Source of the DNA: Sedimenticola hydrogenitrophicus
GTDB taxonomy: Bacteria; Pseudomonadota; Gammaproteobacteria; Chromatiales; Chromatiaceae
Length of the DNA: 64,000 bases
Reading direction: 5' to 3'
Assembly (NCBI RefSeq): GCF_029017505.1
Contig: NZ_JAQGEI010000002.1
Location: 62,001 to 126,000 of the forward strand
A program made the translations under genes and the position numbers. Positions within the stretch are counted from its first letter, which is position 1. Each line of letters opens with the position of its first letter. Shown here one piece after another: positions 35,513 through 43,907 of the stretch. The notes beneath the pieces were generated by a model. That model saw only the letters and a program-made list of their open reading frames with translations, did no database searches and had not been told where the DNA came from.

Positions 35513-36478
35513 ATGAACCAATCGCTGACCGCTGAACACAGGCTGCGCAATCTGCTCCATACCCTGTTGTTGATCGGGGGCATGGCGCTGTTGCTGGCGC
35601 TGATCAGCGGAGTGCTGTTCGGCAAGGGGGTCTGGCCCTGGGTGTTTGTCGGGGTGATCCTCGCCATGAGCACCCTGCCCGATATCTCACCCCACTGGCT
35701 GTTGCGGCTCTACCACGCACGTCGGCTCCACCCCCAACAGGCCCCGGACCTGACCCGCCTGATGGAGCAGATCGGCCACCGTGCCGGCGTCACTCCGACC
35801 CCGGCTCTCTACTGGATACCCAGCAGCGCCATCAACGCCTTCTCCGTCGGCAGCCGCGACGAGGCGGCCATCGCCCTGACCGACGGCCTGCTGCAGTTGC
35901 TGAGCCCGCGGGAGCTGGCCGGGGTGCTGGCCCATGAGACCAGCCACATCGCCAATCACGACATGCGCCTGATGAATCTGGCGGACGTGATCAGCCGCCT
36001 CACCCACATGCTGTCGCTGACGGGCATCCTGCTGGCGTTGATCTCGCTGCCGCTGGTGTTGCTGGGCATGGCCCCGCTGCCGCTGCTCGGCCTGTTGCTG
36101 CTGATCGCCGCGCCCACCCTGAGCGCCCTGCTGCAGCTCGGCCTCTCCCGGGTGCGAGAGTTCCAGGCCGACCTGAGTGCGGCGCACATCACCGGTGATC
36201 CGGTGGGGCTGGCCTCGGCCCTGGGCAAGATCGAGTACCGGCAAACCAGCCTGTGGCGGCGTATCCTGCTGCCGGGCTACCGCGACCCGGAGCCCTCGCT
36301 GCTGCGCACCCACCCGGAAACCGCCGAGCGGGTGTGGCGGCTGCTGGAACTGCGGGACGACCCGGAGATGCCGAACTACCCGATACTCCCGGACGATGTC
36401 CGGGGTGGCCGGTTGCCGGGGGACTTCGGCCGGGTGCGGTCGCCCCGTCACCGGCTGTTTTTCCGCATCTGGCGCTGA
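35513..36478 (+). CDS. HtpX-like M48 membrane zinc metalloprotease
   Basis: A 321-aa inner-membrane protease. Two N-terminal spans (LLHTLLLIGGMALLLALISG, WPWVFVGVILAMSTLP) precede the catalytic domain with SSAINAFSVGSRDEAAIALT and the zinc site VLAHETSHIANHDM (HExxH as HETSH) and the third ligand in REFQADLSAAHITG (E in EFQAD). Two more spans lie between (LTGILLALISLPLVLLGMAP). It probably degrades damaged membrane proteins. It follows the MITE-split gene by 100 bp in the same direction, and may once have been read from the zinc operon. Confidence 0.9.
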   Translation: MNQSLTAEHRLRNLLHTLLLIGGMALLLALISGVLFGKGVWPWVFVGVILAMSTLPDISPHWLLRLYHARRLHPQQAPDLTRLMEQIGHRAGVTPTPALYWIPSSAINAFSVGSRDEAAIALTDGLLQLLSPRELAGVLAHETSHIANHDMRLMNLADVISRLTHMLSLTGILLALISLPLVLLGMAPLPLLGLLLLIAAPTLSALLQLGLSRVREFQADLSAAHITGDPVGLASALGKIEYRQTSLWRRILLPGYRDPEPSLLRTHPETAERVWRLLELRDDPEMPNYPILPDDVRGGRLPGDFGRVRSPRHRLFFRIWR

Positions 36479-36539
36479 CCCCAACCGGCCCCCAGGTCAG
36501 GGCCACGTCATCTAAACGCGTAAATACTTGAAAGTTAGG

Positions 36540-36636
36540 ATCTGCCTGCTTGCTTGCCGGGACGCCGTAAACCCATCCCTGGGGGCTTGCCGCGGCCATC
36601 CATGGCCGCGGACACCCGCCAAGCAAGCAGTCAGAT
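36540..36636. repeat. Nested palindrome between HtpX-like and GGDEF genes
   Basis: Outer arms ATCTGCCTGCTTGCTTG and CAAGCAAGCAGTCAGAT (one mismatch) enclose a perfect hairpin CCGCGGCCAT-CC-ATGGCCGCGG (36590-36611). The genes on either side converge here, so it may act as a bidirectional transcript end, but it lacks T-tracts. Confidence 0.7.
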
Positions 36637-36682
36637 CCTCGCCCGCCCGGAGTTAGCTGACGTCGTCCTGGCCCCCAGGCGG

Positions 36683-38509
36683 TCAGGCCTTGCGCAGCAG
36701 GTTGACGATCTCCCCGGCCGGTAGCGGCCGGCTGAAGAAGAAGCCCTGCACGGTATCGCAACCGTGCTTTTTCAGGTACTCCAGCTGCTCCCGGGTCTCC
36801 ACCCCTTCCGCGACCACCTCCATACCCAGCACGTGCCCCATGTCGATGATGGTCTTCACCAGGCCGGTCTCGGCATCGCGCACCTGGATATCCTGGATGA
36901 AACTCCGGTCGATCTTCAACACGTCGATCGGAAACTGTTTCAGATAGCCCAGGGAGGAGTAGCCGGTGCCGAAGTCATCCATGCTCAGCTTGATATTCAT
37001 CGCCTTGATATCGCCCAGGGTGAGCAGGGTCTGCTCGCGGTTGAACAGCAACGAGGACTCGGTGATCTCGATCCCCAGCAGATCGGTATCGATTCCGGTC
37101 GTCTCCAGCAGCTCCACCAGATAGTCGGTGAATTCATGGTTCTGCAGATGCTTGCCGGAGAGGTTGACGGAGATCCGTACCGGCTCATAGCCCTGGCGCT
37201 GCCACGCCAGTGACTGCTCAATGGCGCGGCTGATCACCCACTCGCCGATGCGAATGATCTGACCGCTCTCCTCGGCAATGGGAATGAAAATATCTGGCGG
37301 CACGCCCCCCAGTTCCGGATGCCGCCAACGCAGCAACGCCTCCAAGCCGACCAGGCGCTCGCTGGCCAGGTCGATCTGTGGCTGGTAATAGAGTTCGAAC
37401 TCGCCCTTTTCCAGCGCCCGGCGCAGGCCGGTCTCCAGCAACAGCCGCTCCATGGAGACCTTGTTCAACTGCTCGGTGAAGAACTGGAAGTTGTTCTTGC
37501 CCAGATCCTTGGCGTGGTACATTGCCGCGTCCGCGTTCTTGATCAGCTGGTCGGCGTCCTCGCCATCCTGCGGATAGACCGCAATGCCCATGCTGGAGGA
37601 GATCACCAGCTCCTGATCGCCCAGCAGCAGCGGTTGGGCTATGGTCGAGGTGATGCGCGGCAGGATGCGGGTGATGTGAGACACCTGTTCCACGTCATCG
37701 AACAGGATGGTGAACTCGTCACCGCCCAGCCGGGCCACATGCTGCGCCTCCGTCAGGTCGCTGGAGCGCAGACACTCCAGCAGCCGTCCGGCAATCTCCT
37801 TCAGCAGCAGATCGCCGATCGGGTGCCCCATGGTGTCGTTGATCAACTTGAAGCCGTCCAGGTCGAGAACCAGCACCGCCACCTTCCGGTCATGGCGCCG
37901 GGCGTTGATGATGGCCTGATCGACCCGCTCGCCGAACAGCCGCTTGTTGGGCAGCCCGGTGAGGCTATCGTGGTAGGCCAGCCAGGCGATCTGCTCCTCC
38001 GACAGCTTGCGCTTGGTGATGTCGCGGGTGAGGGCCAGCACCCGGTCATTCTGCACCGGCACCAGCCTCGCCTCGTAGTAGAGATTTGTGTCACCGTCCG
38101 GAAAGCTGAACTCAAACTCCACCGGTTGCCGGCTGCGCAGGACCTCGATCAGGGCACTGTCGTACTGCTCGGCCACATCCTGGACGAACACCTCATACAG
38201 CCCACTGCAGCTCGCGCTGTGGCAGAGCATGAAGGGCGGATGGTTGTTGATGGTACGGTGCCTGACCCGCTTGTCGGCACTGAATTCATAGATGTCATCC
38301 GGGATCGAATCCAGGATCAGCTTCAGGCTCTTGTTGGCGCTGGTCAGTTCCCCCGAACTGAGATCCATGGCCCGCTCCAGCAGGGTGCGGTCCTGGTCAT
38401 GCTGCGCGTAGGCTATGTCGATCGCCTCCAGCAGTCCGCGTAACTCAGGCTTTTCCAGCCACTCCGGCGGGAGGTGTCGGCGCAGCTGTCTGGTCAACAG
38501 TTTGTGCAT
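36683..38509 (-). CDS. PAS-GGDEF-EAL cyclic-di-GMP enzyme
   Basis: A 608-aa soluble c-di-GMP enzyme. Order: N-terminal helical part, PAS sensor about 60-165 (LILDSIPDDIYEFSADKRVR), GGDEF domain with intact active site VARLGGDEFTILFDDVE, and EAL domain with LVGLEALLRWRHPELGG and the DFGTGYSSLGYLKQFPIDVL, KIDRSFIQDIQ and EVVAEGVETREQL motifs. Both catalytic motifs look complete, so either or both activities are possible. It starts in the stop codon of the FIST gene (TGATG), which suggests the FIST protein supplies its signal. Confidence 0.93.
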   Translation of the reverse strand: MHKLLTRQLRRHLPPEWLEKPELRGLLEAIDIAYAQHDQDRTLLERAMDLSSGELTSANKSLKLILDSIPDDIYEFSADKRVRHRTINNHPPFMLCHSASCSGLYEVFVQDVAEQYDSALIEVLRSRQPVEFEFSFPDGDTNLYYEARLVPVQNDRVLALTRDITKRKLSEEQIAWLAYHDSLTGLPNKRLFGERVDQAIINARRHDRKVAVLVLDLDGFKLINDTMGHPIGDLLLKEIAGRLLECLRSSDLTEAQHVARLGGDEFTILFDDVEQVSHITRILPRITSTIAQPLLLGDQELVISSSMGIAVYPQDGEDADQLIKNADAAMYHAKDLGKNNFQFFTEQLNKVSMERLLLETGLRRALEKGEFELYYQPQIDLASERLVGLEALLRWRHPELGGVPPDIFIPIAEESGQIIRIGEWVISRAIEQSLAWQRQGYEPVRISVNLSGKHLQNHEFTDYLVELLETTGIDTDLLGIEITESSLLFNREQTLLTLGDIKAMNIKLSMDDFGTGYSSLGYLKQFPIDVLKIDRSFIQDIQVRDAETGLVKTIIDMGHVLGMEVVAEGVETREQLEYLKKHGCDTVQGFFFSRPLPAGEIVNLLRKA

Positions 38510-39639
38510 CAGCGCTCCGACAGGGCGGTAATGGTCATGGTCTGGTTGTGCAGTTCACAGCGCGCATCCGGGGTGAAGGGGGAGATCTCGCCGTAGGAGT
38601 AAAACCCGGTGTACACGGCCTGGTCACCCAGCACCTCGTGCACCGCCTCCACCTCCTCCTCGACCCGCTGTTTCAGGATCAGTTTTCTGCCGACACAGCT
38701 GATCAGGATGGCCAGTTCCGGGGCACCCTGGCGCAAGCCGTGGCCGGCGGTCTCCGCCGCCCCGAGCGCGCCATCCACCAGGCGGTCGAAATTAGCCTTC
38801 ATCAGCCGCACATAACAGCCCTGCGGAATGTCCCCGGCAAAGGTCATGCTCTGTTCCTTCTCGTCCACCGCCAGTATGGAGCGCACGATCGGCTTCTCGT
38901 TCTCCGGCAGGCGCAGGCTGAGGGGGAACATCAGGCCGGTGGCGGGCAGCCCCACGGCGTGTTCGCCCAGGTAGGTCTTGTACAGATTCAGGGCCGACTG
39001 CCCATCCAGTTCGTAGAGCACATTGCCGCTGGCGCGGGTGATCAGCCGCTCCGGCCCGAAGCTGTCCCAGCCGCCCAGCGATCCGCAGCCCACCGAGATA
39101 TGTTCACCATACAGCCCGATGGCCGAAATCTGCCGCTCCCGGATCTCCTCGTCCCAGACCACCAGGGTCTGTTCGAAGCGGTCGCCATCACCCGACAGGC
39201 CACCGGTGACCGTGACCCCCGCCGGGAGGTGTTCGGTAACCCCCCGGACCAGTTCACTACCGTTGATATTCAGGCCATCGGAGAGCACGAACAGGTGTTT
39301 CAGGTCGTCCGCCGCCAGCTGGCGGGCCAGCTCCCGGCCCGCGGTGTGGCTCTCGGCGGCATGCTCCACCCGCACCCGAGCTCCCTTGACCCGGGTCTTC
39401 TCGAACTCTACCGCGGTCAGGCAGAGGGTGTCGTCATAGACGTGCAGCCCCATGATCTCGCCGGCGGTGGAGCAGCCGATGATCAGGGCGGACGGATAGG
39501 CGCGCCGTACTTCTCGCAGCAGATTAACGGCTAGCAGGCGCCTGGCCGAAAAGACCAACAACAGCTGACTTCTGTTGCGCTCTCCCAGCGGCCGCAGCCA
39601 GCCGTGCTCCGGTTGCCAGCGATTCTGTACGATATGCAT
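38509..39639 (-). CDS. FIST-domain sensor protein
   Basis: A 376-aa protein with FIST_N (GWLRPLGERNRSQLLLVFSA, LIIGCSTAGEIMG, HLFVLSDGLNINGSELVRGV, VTVTGGLSGDGDRFEQTLVV) and FIST_C domains (DGQSALNLYKTYLGEHAVGL, ILISCVGRKLILKQRVEEEV, VYTGFYSYGEISPF). FIST proteins are proposed small-molecule sensors, possibly for amino acids. Translationally coupled to the downstream PAS-GGDEF-EAL gene, a recurrent pairing. No signal peptide or membrane span. Confidence 0.93.
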   Translation of the reverse strand: MHIVQNRWQPEHGWLRPLGERNRSQLLLVFSARRLLAVNLLREVRRAYPSALIIGCSTAGEIMGLHVYDDTLCLTAVEFEKTRVKGARVRVEHAAESHTAGRELARQLAADDLKHLFVLSDGLNINGSELVRGVTEHLPAGVTVTGGLSGDGDRFEQTLVVWDEEIRERQISAIGLYGEHISVGCGSLGGWDSFGPERLITRASGNVLYELDGQSALNLYKTYLGEHAVGLPATGLMFPLSLRLPENEKPIVRSILAVDEKEQSMTFAGDIPQGCYVRLMKANFDRLVDGALGAAETAGHGLRQGAPELAILISCVGRKLILKQRVEEEVEAVHEVLGDQAVYTGFYSYGEISPFTPDARCELHNQTMTITALSER

Positions 39640-39811
39640 CAGCCCCCCTTTGCCAGATTTGATGGGCGTTCACCATGCTATAGCGGCAAATGTTCCCGGG
39701 CCTAAAGGGCCGGGGCGGGGAGCCGGCGCCATTTTCAGCTTCAATTCATGCGGCCGTGCCAGAATCCCTCTCAAGAATTAACCACCCAGTCGCCTGATGG
39801 ACGGATAACAG

Positions 39812-41032
39812 ATGACAACCGGCACCCTCGCATTAATCATCCTGGCTGCGCTCGGCCTGCAGGTCGGCCTATTCGCCCTGAACGCGCTGAATCGTCGGCG
39901 CGCCCGGTTTTGTGCGGCCACGGCCGTACCGACCGCCACCGACGCGACCGCCTGGAAAGGCTTTCGGGAGTTTGTGGTACAGCGCCGTGTCACCGAGGAT
40001 GCGCAGGGCACCATCTGCTCCTTCTATCTGCGCCCGGTGGACGGCCGGCCGCTCCCCCCATTCAAGCCGGGCCAGTTCCTGACCTTCCGGCTGCCCGTGG
40101 ACGACCCGGCCGGCAGCCGAAACGGATCCGTGATCCGCTGCTACTCCCTGTCCGACGCCCCCCATCCGGACTATTACCGGGTCACGATCAAACGGGTACC
40201 GGCACCGCCCGGACAGCCGGCGCTGCCATCGGGGGTCGCTTCCAACTTTTTCCATGACCGGGTGACGGAGGGCTCGCGTCTAGAGGTCCGCGCCCCCGCC
40301 GGCCATTTCCATCTGCAGGAGCAGGATCAGTCGCCGGTAGTACTGATCGGCGGCGGCATCGGCATCACGCCGATGCTGAGCATGCTCAACCGGCTGCTGG
40401 AGAGCGGCAGCCCGCGCGAGATCTGGCTCTTCTACGGCATACGCAACGGCCGCGAGGAGATCATGGGGGATCACCTCCGATCCCTGGCCGAACAGCACGC
40501 CAACTTCCACCTGTACTGCTGCTACAGCGCTCCGACCGACGGTGAAGCCGCGGGGCTCGATTTTCAACATCGCGGCCGGGTGGATGTGCCGTTGCTGCGT
40601 GCCACCCTGAAACCGGCGTACTACCAGTTCTACCTGTGCGGCCCCCCGGCCATGATGGAGAGCCTGGCGCCCGGCCTGGAAGAACTGGGTATTGGCGACA
40701 TCTTCTACGAATCCTTCGGGCCCGCCACGCTCGCCCGGCCTGGTGCGACGGAGAGGCAATCAGAGACGGCCGCCGCGGAGATCAGCGTCACCTTCGGCCG
40801 ATCCGGCAGGCAGATCGCCTGGGACCGGCAGGCCGGCTCCCTGCTGGAGTTCGCCGAGGCCCAGGGTATCGAGGTGGACGCGGGCTGTCGTGCCGGCAGT
40901 TGCGGCGGCTGCCAGACCCCCATTGAATCGGGTGACGTGGTGTACGACCAGCCGGCCGTCGCCGAGGTGGAGCCCGGCCACTGCCTGCTGTGTATCACCC
41001 GGCCGAAAAACGACCTGACCCTGGCCGCCTAG
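39812..41032 (+). CDS. NAD(P)H flavoprotein / 2Fe-2S reductase with N-terminal anchor
   Basis: A 406-aa electron-input protein. One N-terminal membrane span (LALIILAALGLQVGLFAL), then an FAD domain (GQFLTFRLPV, RCYSLSDAPHPDYYRVTIKR), NAD(P)-binding domain (VVLIGGGIGITPMLSMLNRL, YLCGPPAMMESLAPGLEELG) and a C-terminal plant-type 2Fe-2S domain with CRAGSCGGC and a distal CLLC cysteine. This is the layout of Hcr/NADH:ferredoxin-type reductases, turned toward the cytosol. It heads a seven-gene run of redox genes; the next gene starts 9 bp after it. Likely role: feed NAD(P)H electrons to the following b-type cytochrome. Confidence 0.87.
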   Translation: MTTGTLALIILAALGLQVGLFALNALNRRRARFCAATAVPTATDATAWKGFREFVVQRRVTEDAQGTICSFYLRPVDGRPLPPFKPGQFLTFRLPVDDPAGSRNGSVIRCYSLSDAPHPDYYRVTIKRVPAPPGQPALPSGVASNFFHDRVTEGSRLEVRAPAGHFHLQEQDQSPVVLIGGGIGITPMLSMLNRLLESGSPREIWLFYGIRNGREEIMGDHLRSLAEQHANFHLYCCYSAPTDGEAAGLDFQHRGRVDVPLLRATLKPAYYQFYLCGPPAMMESLAPGLEELGIGDIFYESFGPATLARPGATERQSETAAAEISVTFGRSGRQIAWDRQAGSLLEFAEAQGIEVDAGCRAGSCGGCQTPIESGDVVYDQPAVAEVEPGHCLLCITRPKNDLTLAA

Positions 41033-41041
41033 AGAATCGCC

Positions 41042-41620
41042 ATGCAACGCTCCCTGGTACGCAAAGAAGTGCTCCCCTTCCTGCTGATGTTCGGCTCACT
41101 GATCCTGGCCACCATCATCGCCGATGCCCTGCTGCACCTGTTCGGACTGGCCTGGATCGGTCGCTGGCTCGGCATACCCGGTACATTGCTGATCCTGTCA
41201 TCCTTCCTCTACTCGCTGCGCAAGCGAAAAAAGATCCATTTCGGCAAACCCAAGACGCTGCTCGTCCTGCACGAAACCCTGACCTGGGTGGGTGCCCTGT
41301 TTGTCCTGGTGCACGCCGGCATTCACGTGTATGCCATTCTGCCCTGGCTCGCCCTGATCGCCATGTTGATCAACATCATCAGCGGCATGACCGGCAAGTA
41401 CCTCCTGGATCGCTCGCGCAGCTTCCTGGCGCGGAAAAAAGAGCTGTATCTGCAGGAGGGGCTGACCGAGGCAGAGGTTGAGAAGCGGCTGTTCTGGGAC
41501 GCCACCACCTACGACCTGATGAAACAGTGGCGCACGGTCCACCTGCCGATCACCCTGGCCTTCGCCGTGCTGGCAAGTACGCACATCCTCGGCATCTTCC
41601 TTTTCTGGCAATGGCGATGA
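41042..41620 (+). CDS. Four-span membrane b-type cytochrome (predicted diheme)
   Basis: A 192-aa integral membrane protein. Spans fall near 10-30, 40-58, 75-112 (two) and 165-190. Two helices each carry histidines 14 residues apart, H77/H91 and H167/H181, with H95 beside one pair. This HX13H pattern on two helices is how bc1, ferric-reductase and NADPH-oxidase proteins hold two stacked hemes, so two b hemes across the membrane are predicted. No Pfam-type name is certain. It lies between the flavoprotein and the octaheme cytochrome, and its stop overlaps the start of the latter (ATGA). Confidence 0.72.
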   Translation: MQRSLVRKEVLPFLLMFGSLILATIIADALLHLFGLAWIGRWLGIPGTLLILSSFLYSLRKRKKIHFGKPKTLLVLHETLTWVGALFVLVHAGIHVYAILPWLALIAMLINIISGMTGKYLLDRSRSFLARKKELYLQEGLTEAEVEKRLFWDATTYDLMKQWRTVHLPITLAFAVLASTHILGIFLFWQWR

Positions 41621-42408
41621 ACAAAAAACTGATCACCCGCATCGTCGCGGCGAATCTGTTTGTCCTAGTCCTGCTGGCGATCTTCGCGCCGCAATGGATG
41701 ATCAGCCCGGGCAAACCGATCGCAGCCCACGGTGAGCTTACAAACGACTGCTTTGCCTGTCATGTCCCCTTCATTGGTAGCCGCCCACAGCGGTGCATCA
41801 CCTGCCACCAGGTCGCGGAGATCGGACTGAAGACCACCCGGGGGATCGCTATCGACAAGGAGCAGAAGAACGTCGCCTTCCATCAGGAGCTGGTCGAAGA
41901 TGATTGCATGGCTTGCCACAGCGAACACAAGGGGGTGCAGCCGTTCCGGCCCATCGGCCGATTCTCCCATGAACTGCTGCGGGCATCGGTGCAGGAGCGG
42001 TGCGACAGTTGCCACAGCAACCCCGGAGACGCCCTGCACCGGAAGATCAAGGGCGGTTGTGCTCAGTGCCACAGCAACGACGCCTGGCGGCCGGCCACCT
42101 TTGATCATCGAGAGTATTTCCGATTCGATCGACACCATGACACCGAGTGCGCCACCTGCCACGTCAACGACGACTATGCCAAATACACCTGCTACGGCTG
42201 TCACGAGCACTCCCGTTCGAAGATCCGCGAGGAGCATTTCGAGGAGGGTATCCGGGACTACGAGAACTGCACCGAGTGCCATCGCAGCGGCGACGAGGAC
42301 GAGGCCAAGCGGATCTGGCGATCCGGAGGCTACAGGAGCGGATTGCGCCAGCCGGAAAACGGCGGATGGCAACCCTGGCAGAACCGAAGCCGTGAGCATG
42401 ATGACTGA
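41617..42408 (+). CDS. Membrane-anchored octaheme cytochrome c
   Basis: A 263-aa periplasmic multiheme protein with an N-terminal uncleaved anchor (ITRIVAANLFVLVLLAIFAP) and eight CxxCH sites in order: CFACH, CITCH, CMACH, CDSCH, CAQCH, CATCH, CYGCH, CTECH. Extra His residues could serve as distal ligands. It resembles the cytochrome c3/c7-type modules rather than octaheme nitrite or tetrathionate reductases: there is no CxxCK site. The frame runs further upstream, but the ATG overlapping the previous stop (41617) is the natural start. Predicted to accept electrons from the b hemes. Confidence 0.87.
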   Translation: MNKKLITRIVAANLFVLVLLAIFAPQWMISPGKPIAAHGELTNDCFACHVPFIGSRPQRCITCHQVAEIGLKTTRGIAIDKEQKNVAFHQELVEDDCMACHSEHKGVQPFRPIGRFSHELLRASVQERCDSCHSNPGDALHRKIKGGCAQCHSNDAWRPATFDHREYFRFDRHHDTECATCHVNDDYAKYTCYGCHEHSRSKIREEHFEEGIRDYENCTECHRSGDEDEAKRIWRSGGYRSGLRQPENGGWQPWQNRSREHDD

Positions 42409-42433
42409 CCGACCCACAGACAGGAGCATTGCC

Positions 42434-42748
42434 ATGATTTTGAAACCTTACTCCCAGCTGCTGAAATCCATCCTCCTGGCGGGCAGCATCGCGCTGTCGC
42501 TGGCATCCATCCAACCGGTCGCCGCCGATGGCGGCGGGACCTACTCGGGTTATGACGCCAACCGGGACGGTTACCTGGACAGGGACGAGTTCGAACCGTT
42601 CGCGCAGGCCCGGCGCAAACGCTCGGCCAGTCCGGACATCTGGGCGTTCGAAAGCGTGGACAGCGACACGGACGGGCGTATATCCGAACAGGAGATGGTG
42701 AACGCGCTGATACGCGAGGTGGCGCAGAAACAGCGCCGAAACCGGTGA
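42434..42748 (+). CDS. Secreted two-EF-hand calcium-binding protein
   Basis: A 104-aa protein with a signal peptide (LKSILLAGSIALSLASI) and two EF loops: DANRDGYLDRDEF and DSDTDGRISEQEM, each with Asp/Asn-x-Asp-x-Asp-Gly and the closing Glu. The ATG at 42434 has AGGAG upstream; it lies 25 bp after the octaheme gene in the same operon. It may sense Ca2+ or hold the periplasmic cytochromes together; that is inference from position. Confidence 0.88.
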   Translation: MILKPYSQLLKSILLAGSIALSLASIQPVAADGGGTYSGYDANRDGYLDRDEFEPFAQARRKRSASPDIWAFESVDSDTDGRISEQEMVNALIREVAQKQRRNR

Positions 42749-42867
42749 TTTCCGCTCACTGACGGATCGCAGTACGGAAGATAACACCGCCGTTTTCAGC
42801 TCATGTTTTAAGTTTGGTTTCAGCTTCCGCTGTTAGGCTTCCCGCAACTCAATGATGGAGAGACCCG

Positions 42868-43449
42868 ATGAACACATCACTTCCCGACAACGAGATCAAG
42901 GTCTGGGATCTGCCGACCCGCGTTTTCCACTGGACACTCGCCGGCAGCTTCATGATCGCCTACCTCACCGAGGACGATTTCATCGCCCTGCACACCCTGG
43001 CCGGCTATACGATTATCGGCCTGATCCTGTTCCGGCTGGTGTGGGGAGTCGTCGGCCCGCGCCATGCCCGCTTCAGCGACTTCGCCCATCCACCCGGGAG
43101 CGTGCTGGCCTACCTGAAACAGGTGATCCGCTTCCGCGCGGAGCGCTACCTCGGCCATAATCCGGCCGGCGGCGCCATGGTGTTCGCCCTGCTGATCGCC
43201 CTGATCCTGACCATCGTCTCGGGCCTGGTCACCTATGGCGCCGAGCAAGCGGCCGGTCCGCTGGCCGGGGTGATGAACGACCTGCCAGCCTATATCGGCA
43301 AGGCCGCCGAGGAGGTCCACGAGTTCTTCGCCAACGTCACCCTGCTGCTGGTGCTGCTGCACCTGGCCGGGGTTCTTGTGGCGAGCCTGCAGCACGGCGA
43401 GAACCTGGTCCGCTCGATGATTAATGGGCGCAAGCAGGCGCCGCGCTGA
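42868..43449 (+). CDS. Cytochrome b561-family membrane protein
   Basis: Four-span b-type cytochrome (193 aa) of the bacterial cytochrome b561 group: opening IKVWDLPTRVFHWTLAGSFM, LHTLAGYTIIGLILFRLVWG, LLIALILTIVSGLVTYG and ANVTLLLVLLHLAGVLVASL provide the His ligands. It is the membrane partner usually found next to SHP and the diheme cytochrome in Rhodobacter and Shewanella. It lies 119 bp after the EF-hand gene and 20 bp before the SHP gene; a separate promoter is possible. Confidence 0.9.
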   Translation: MNTSLPDNEIKVWDLPTRVFHWTLAGSFMIAYLTEDDFIALHTLAGYTIIGLILFRLVWGVVGPRHARFSDFAHPPGSVLAYLKQVIRFRAERYLGHNPAGGAMVFALLIALILTIVSGLVTYGAEQAAGPLAGVMNDLPAYIGKAAEEVHEFFANVTLLLVLLHLAGVLVASLQHGENLVRSMINGRKQAPR

Positions 43450-43469
43450 TACACACAGGAGACACAACG

Positions 43470-43871
43470 ATGCGCTTTAAAACTTTTACCGGCCTGCTAC
43501 TGCTGACGGCTACCACCCAGCTCTTCGCGGCGGCGGAACAGTCACTCAACGACTACCGGAGCCTGGGAGCCGGGCCGTTCGATGCACAGGCCGGCCGAAG
43601 GCTCTGGCTCAGCAGTAACCGGCCGGATACCGGTGGCAACGAACGGAGCTGCAGCGATTGTCACGGACAGAACCTGGCACTCCCCGGCAAACATATCCGC
43701 ACCGGCAAGGTGATCGAGCCGATGAATCCGGCGGTTACTCCACAACGCCTGGCGGACAGTGAAAAGATCGAGAAGTGGTTCCTGCGTAACTGCAAGTGGA
43801 CCTTCGACAGGGAGTGCACGGCGCAGGAAAAGGGTGACCTGATCCTTTTTATTCAACAACCGGGCAAGTAG
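43470..43871 (+). CDS. shp: SHP-type (DUF1924) high-spin cytochrome c
   Basis: Periplasmic cytochrome c homologous to the sphaeroides heme protein, a monoheme protein whose iron is held by His and Asn and which opens to bind O2 or NO. The 133-aa precursor has a signal peptide (FTGLLLLTATTQLFAAA), one heme site CSDCH (61-65), the SHP-like HIRTGKVIEPMNPAVTPQRL, Asn107 in FLRNCKW at the position of the SHP Asn ligand, and Cys108/Cys116 as the conserved disulfide. Flanked by its usual partners, b561 and the diheme cytochrome. Confidence 0.9.
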   Translation: MRFKTFTGLLLLTATTQLFAAAEQSLNDYRSLGAGPFDAQAGRRLWLSSNRPDTGGNERSCSDCHGQNLALPGKHIRTGKVIEPMNPAVTPQRLADSEKIEKWFLRNCKWTFDRECTAQEKGDLILFIQQPGK

Positions 43872-43907
43872 GGATTGCACCGGGAAGACAACATGAGAGG
43901 TAACAAC

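Noticed and set aside
36590-36611. Rho-independent terminator
   Set aside because: The stem is strong but neither strand has a following T-tract; listed as a repeat instead.
41617-42408. Octaheme nitrite or tetrathionate reductase
   Set aside because: All eight sites are CxxCH with no CxxCK active-site heme, and the protein is much shorter than those enzymes; it is more likely an electron-transfer cytochrome.
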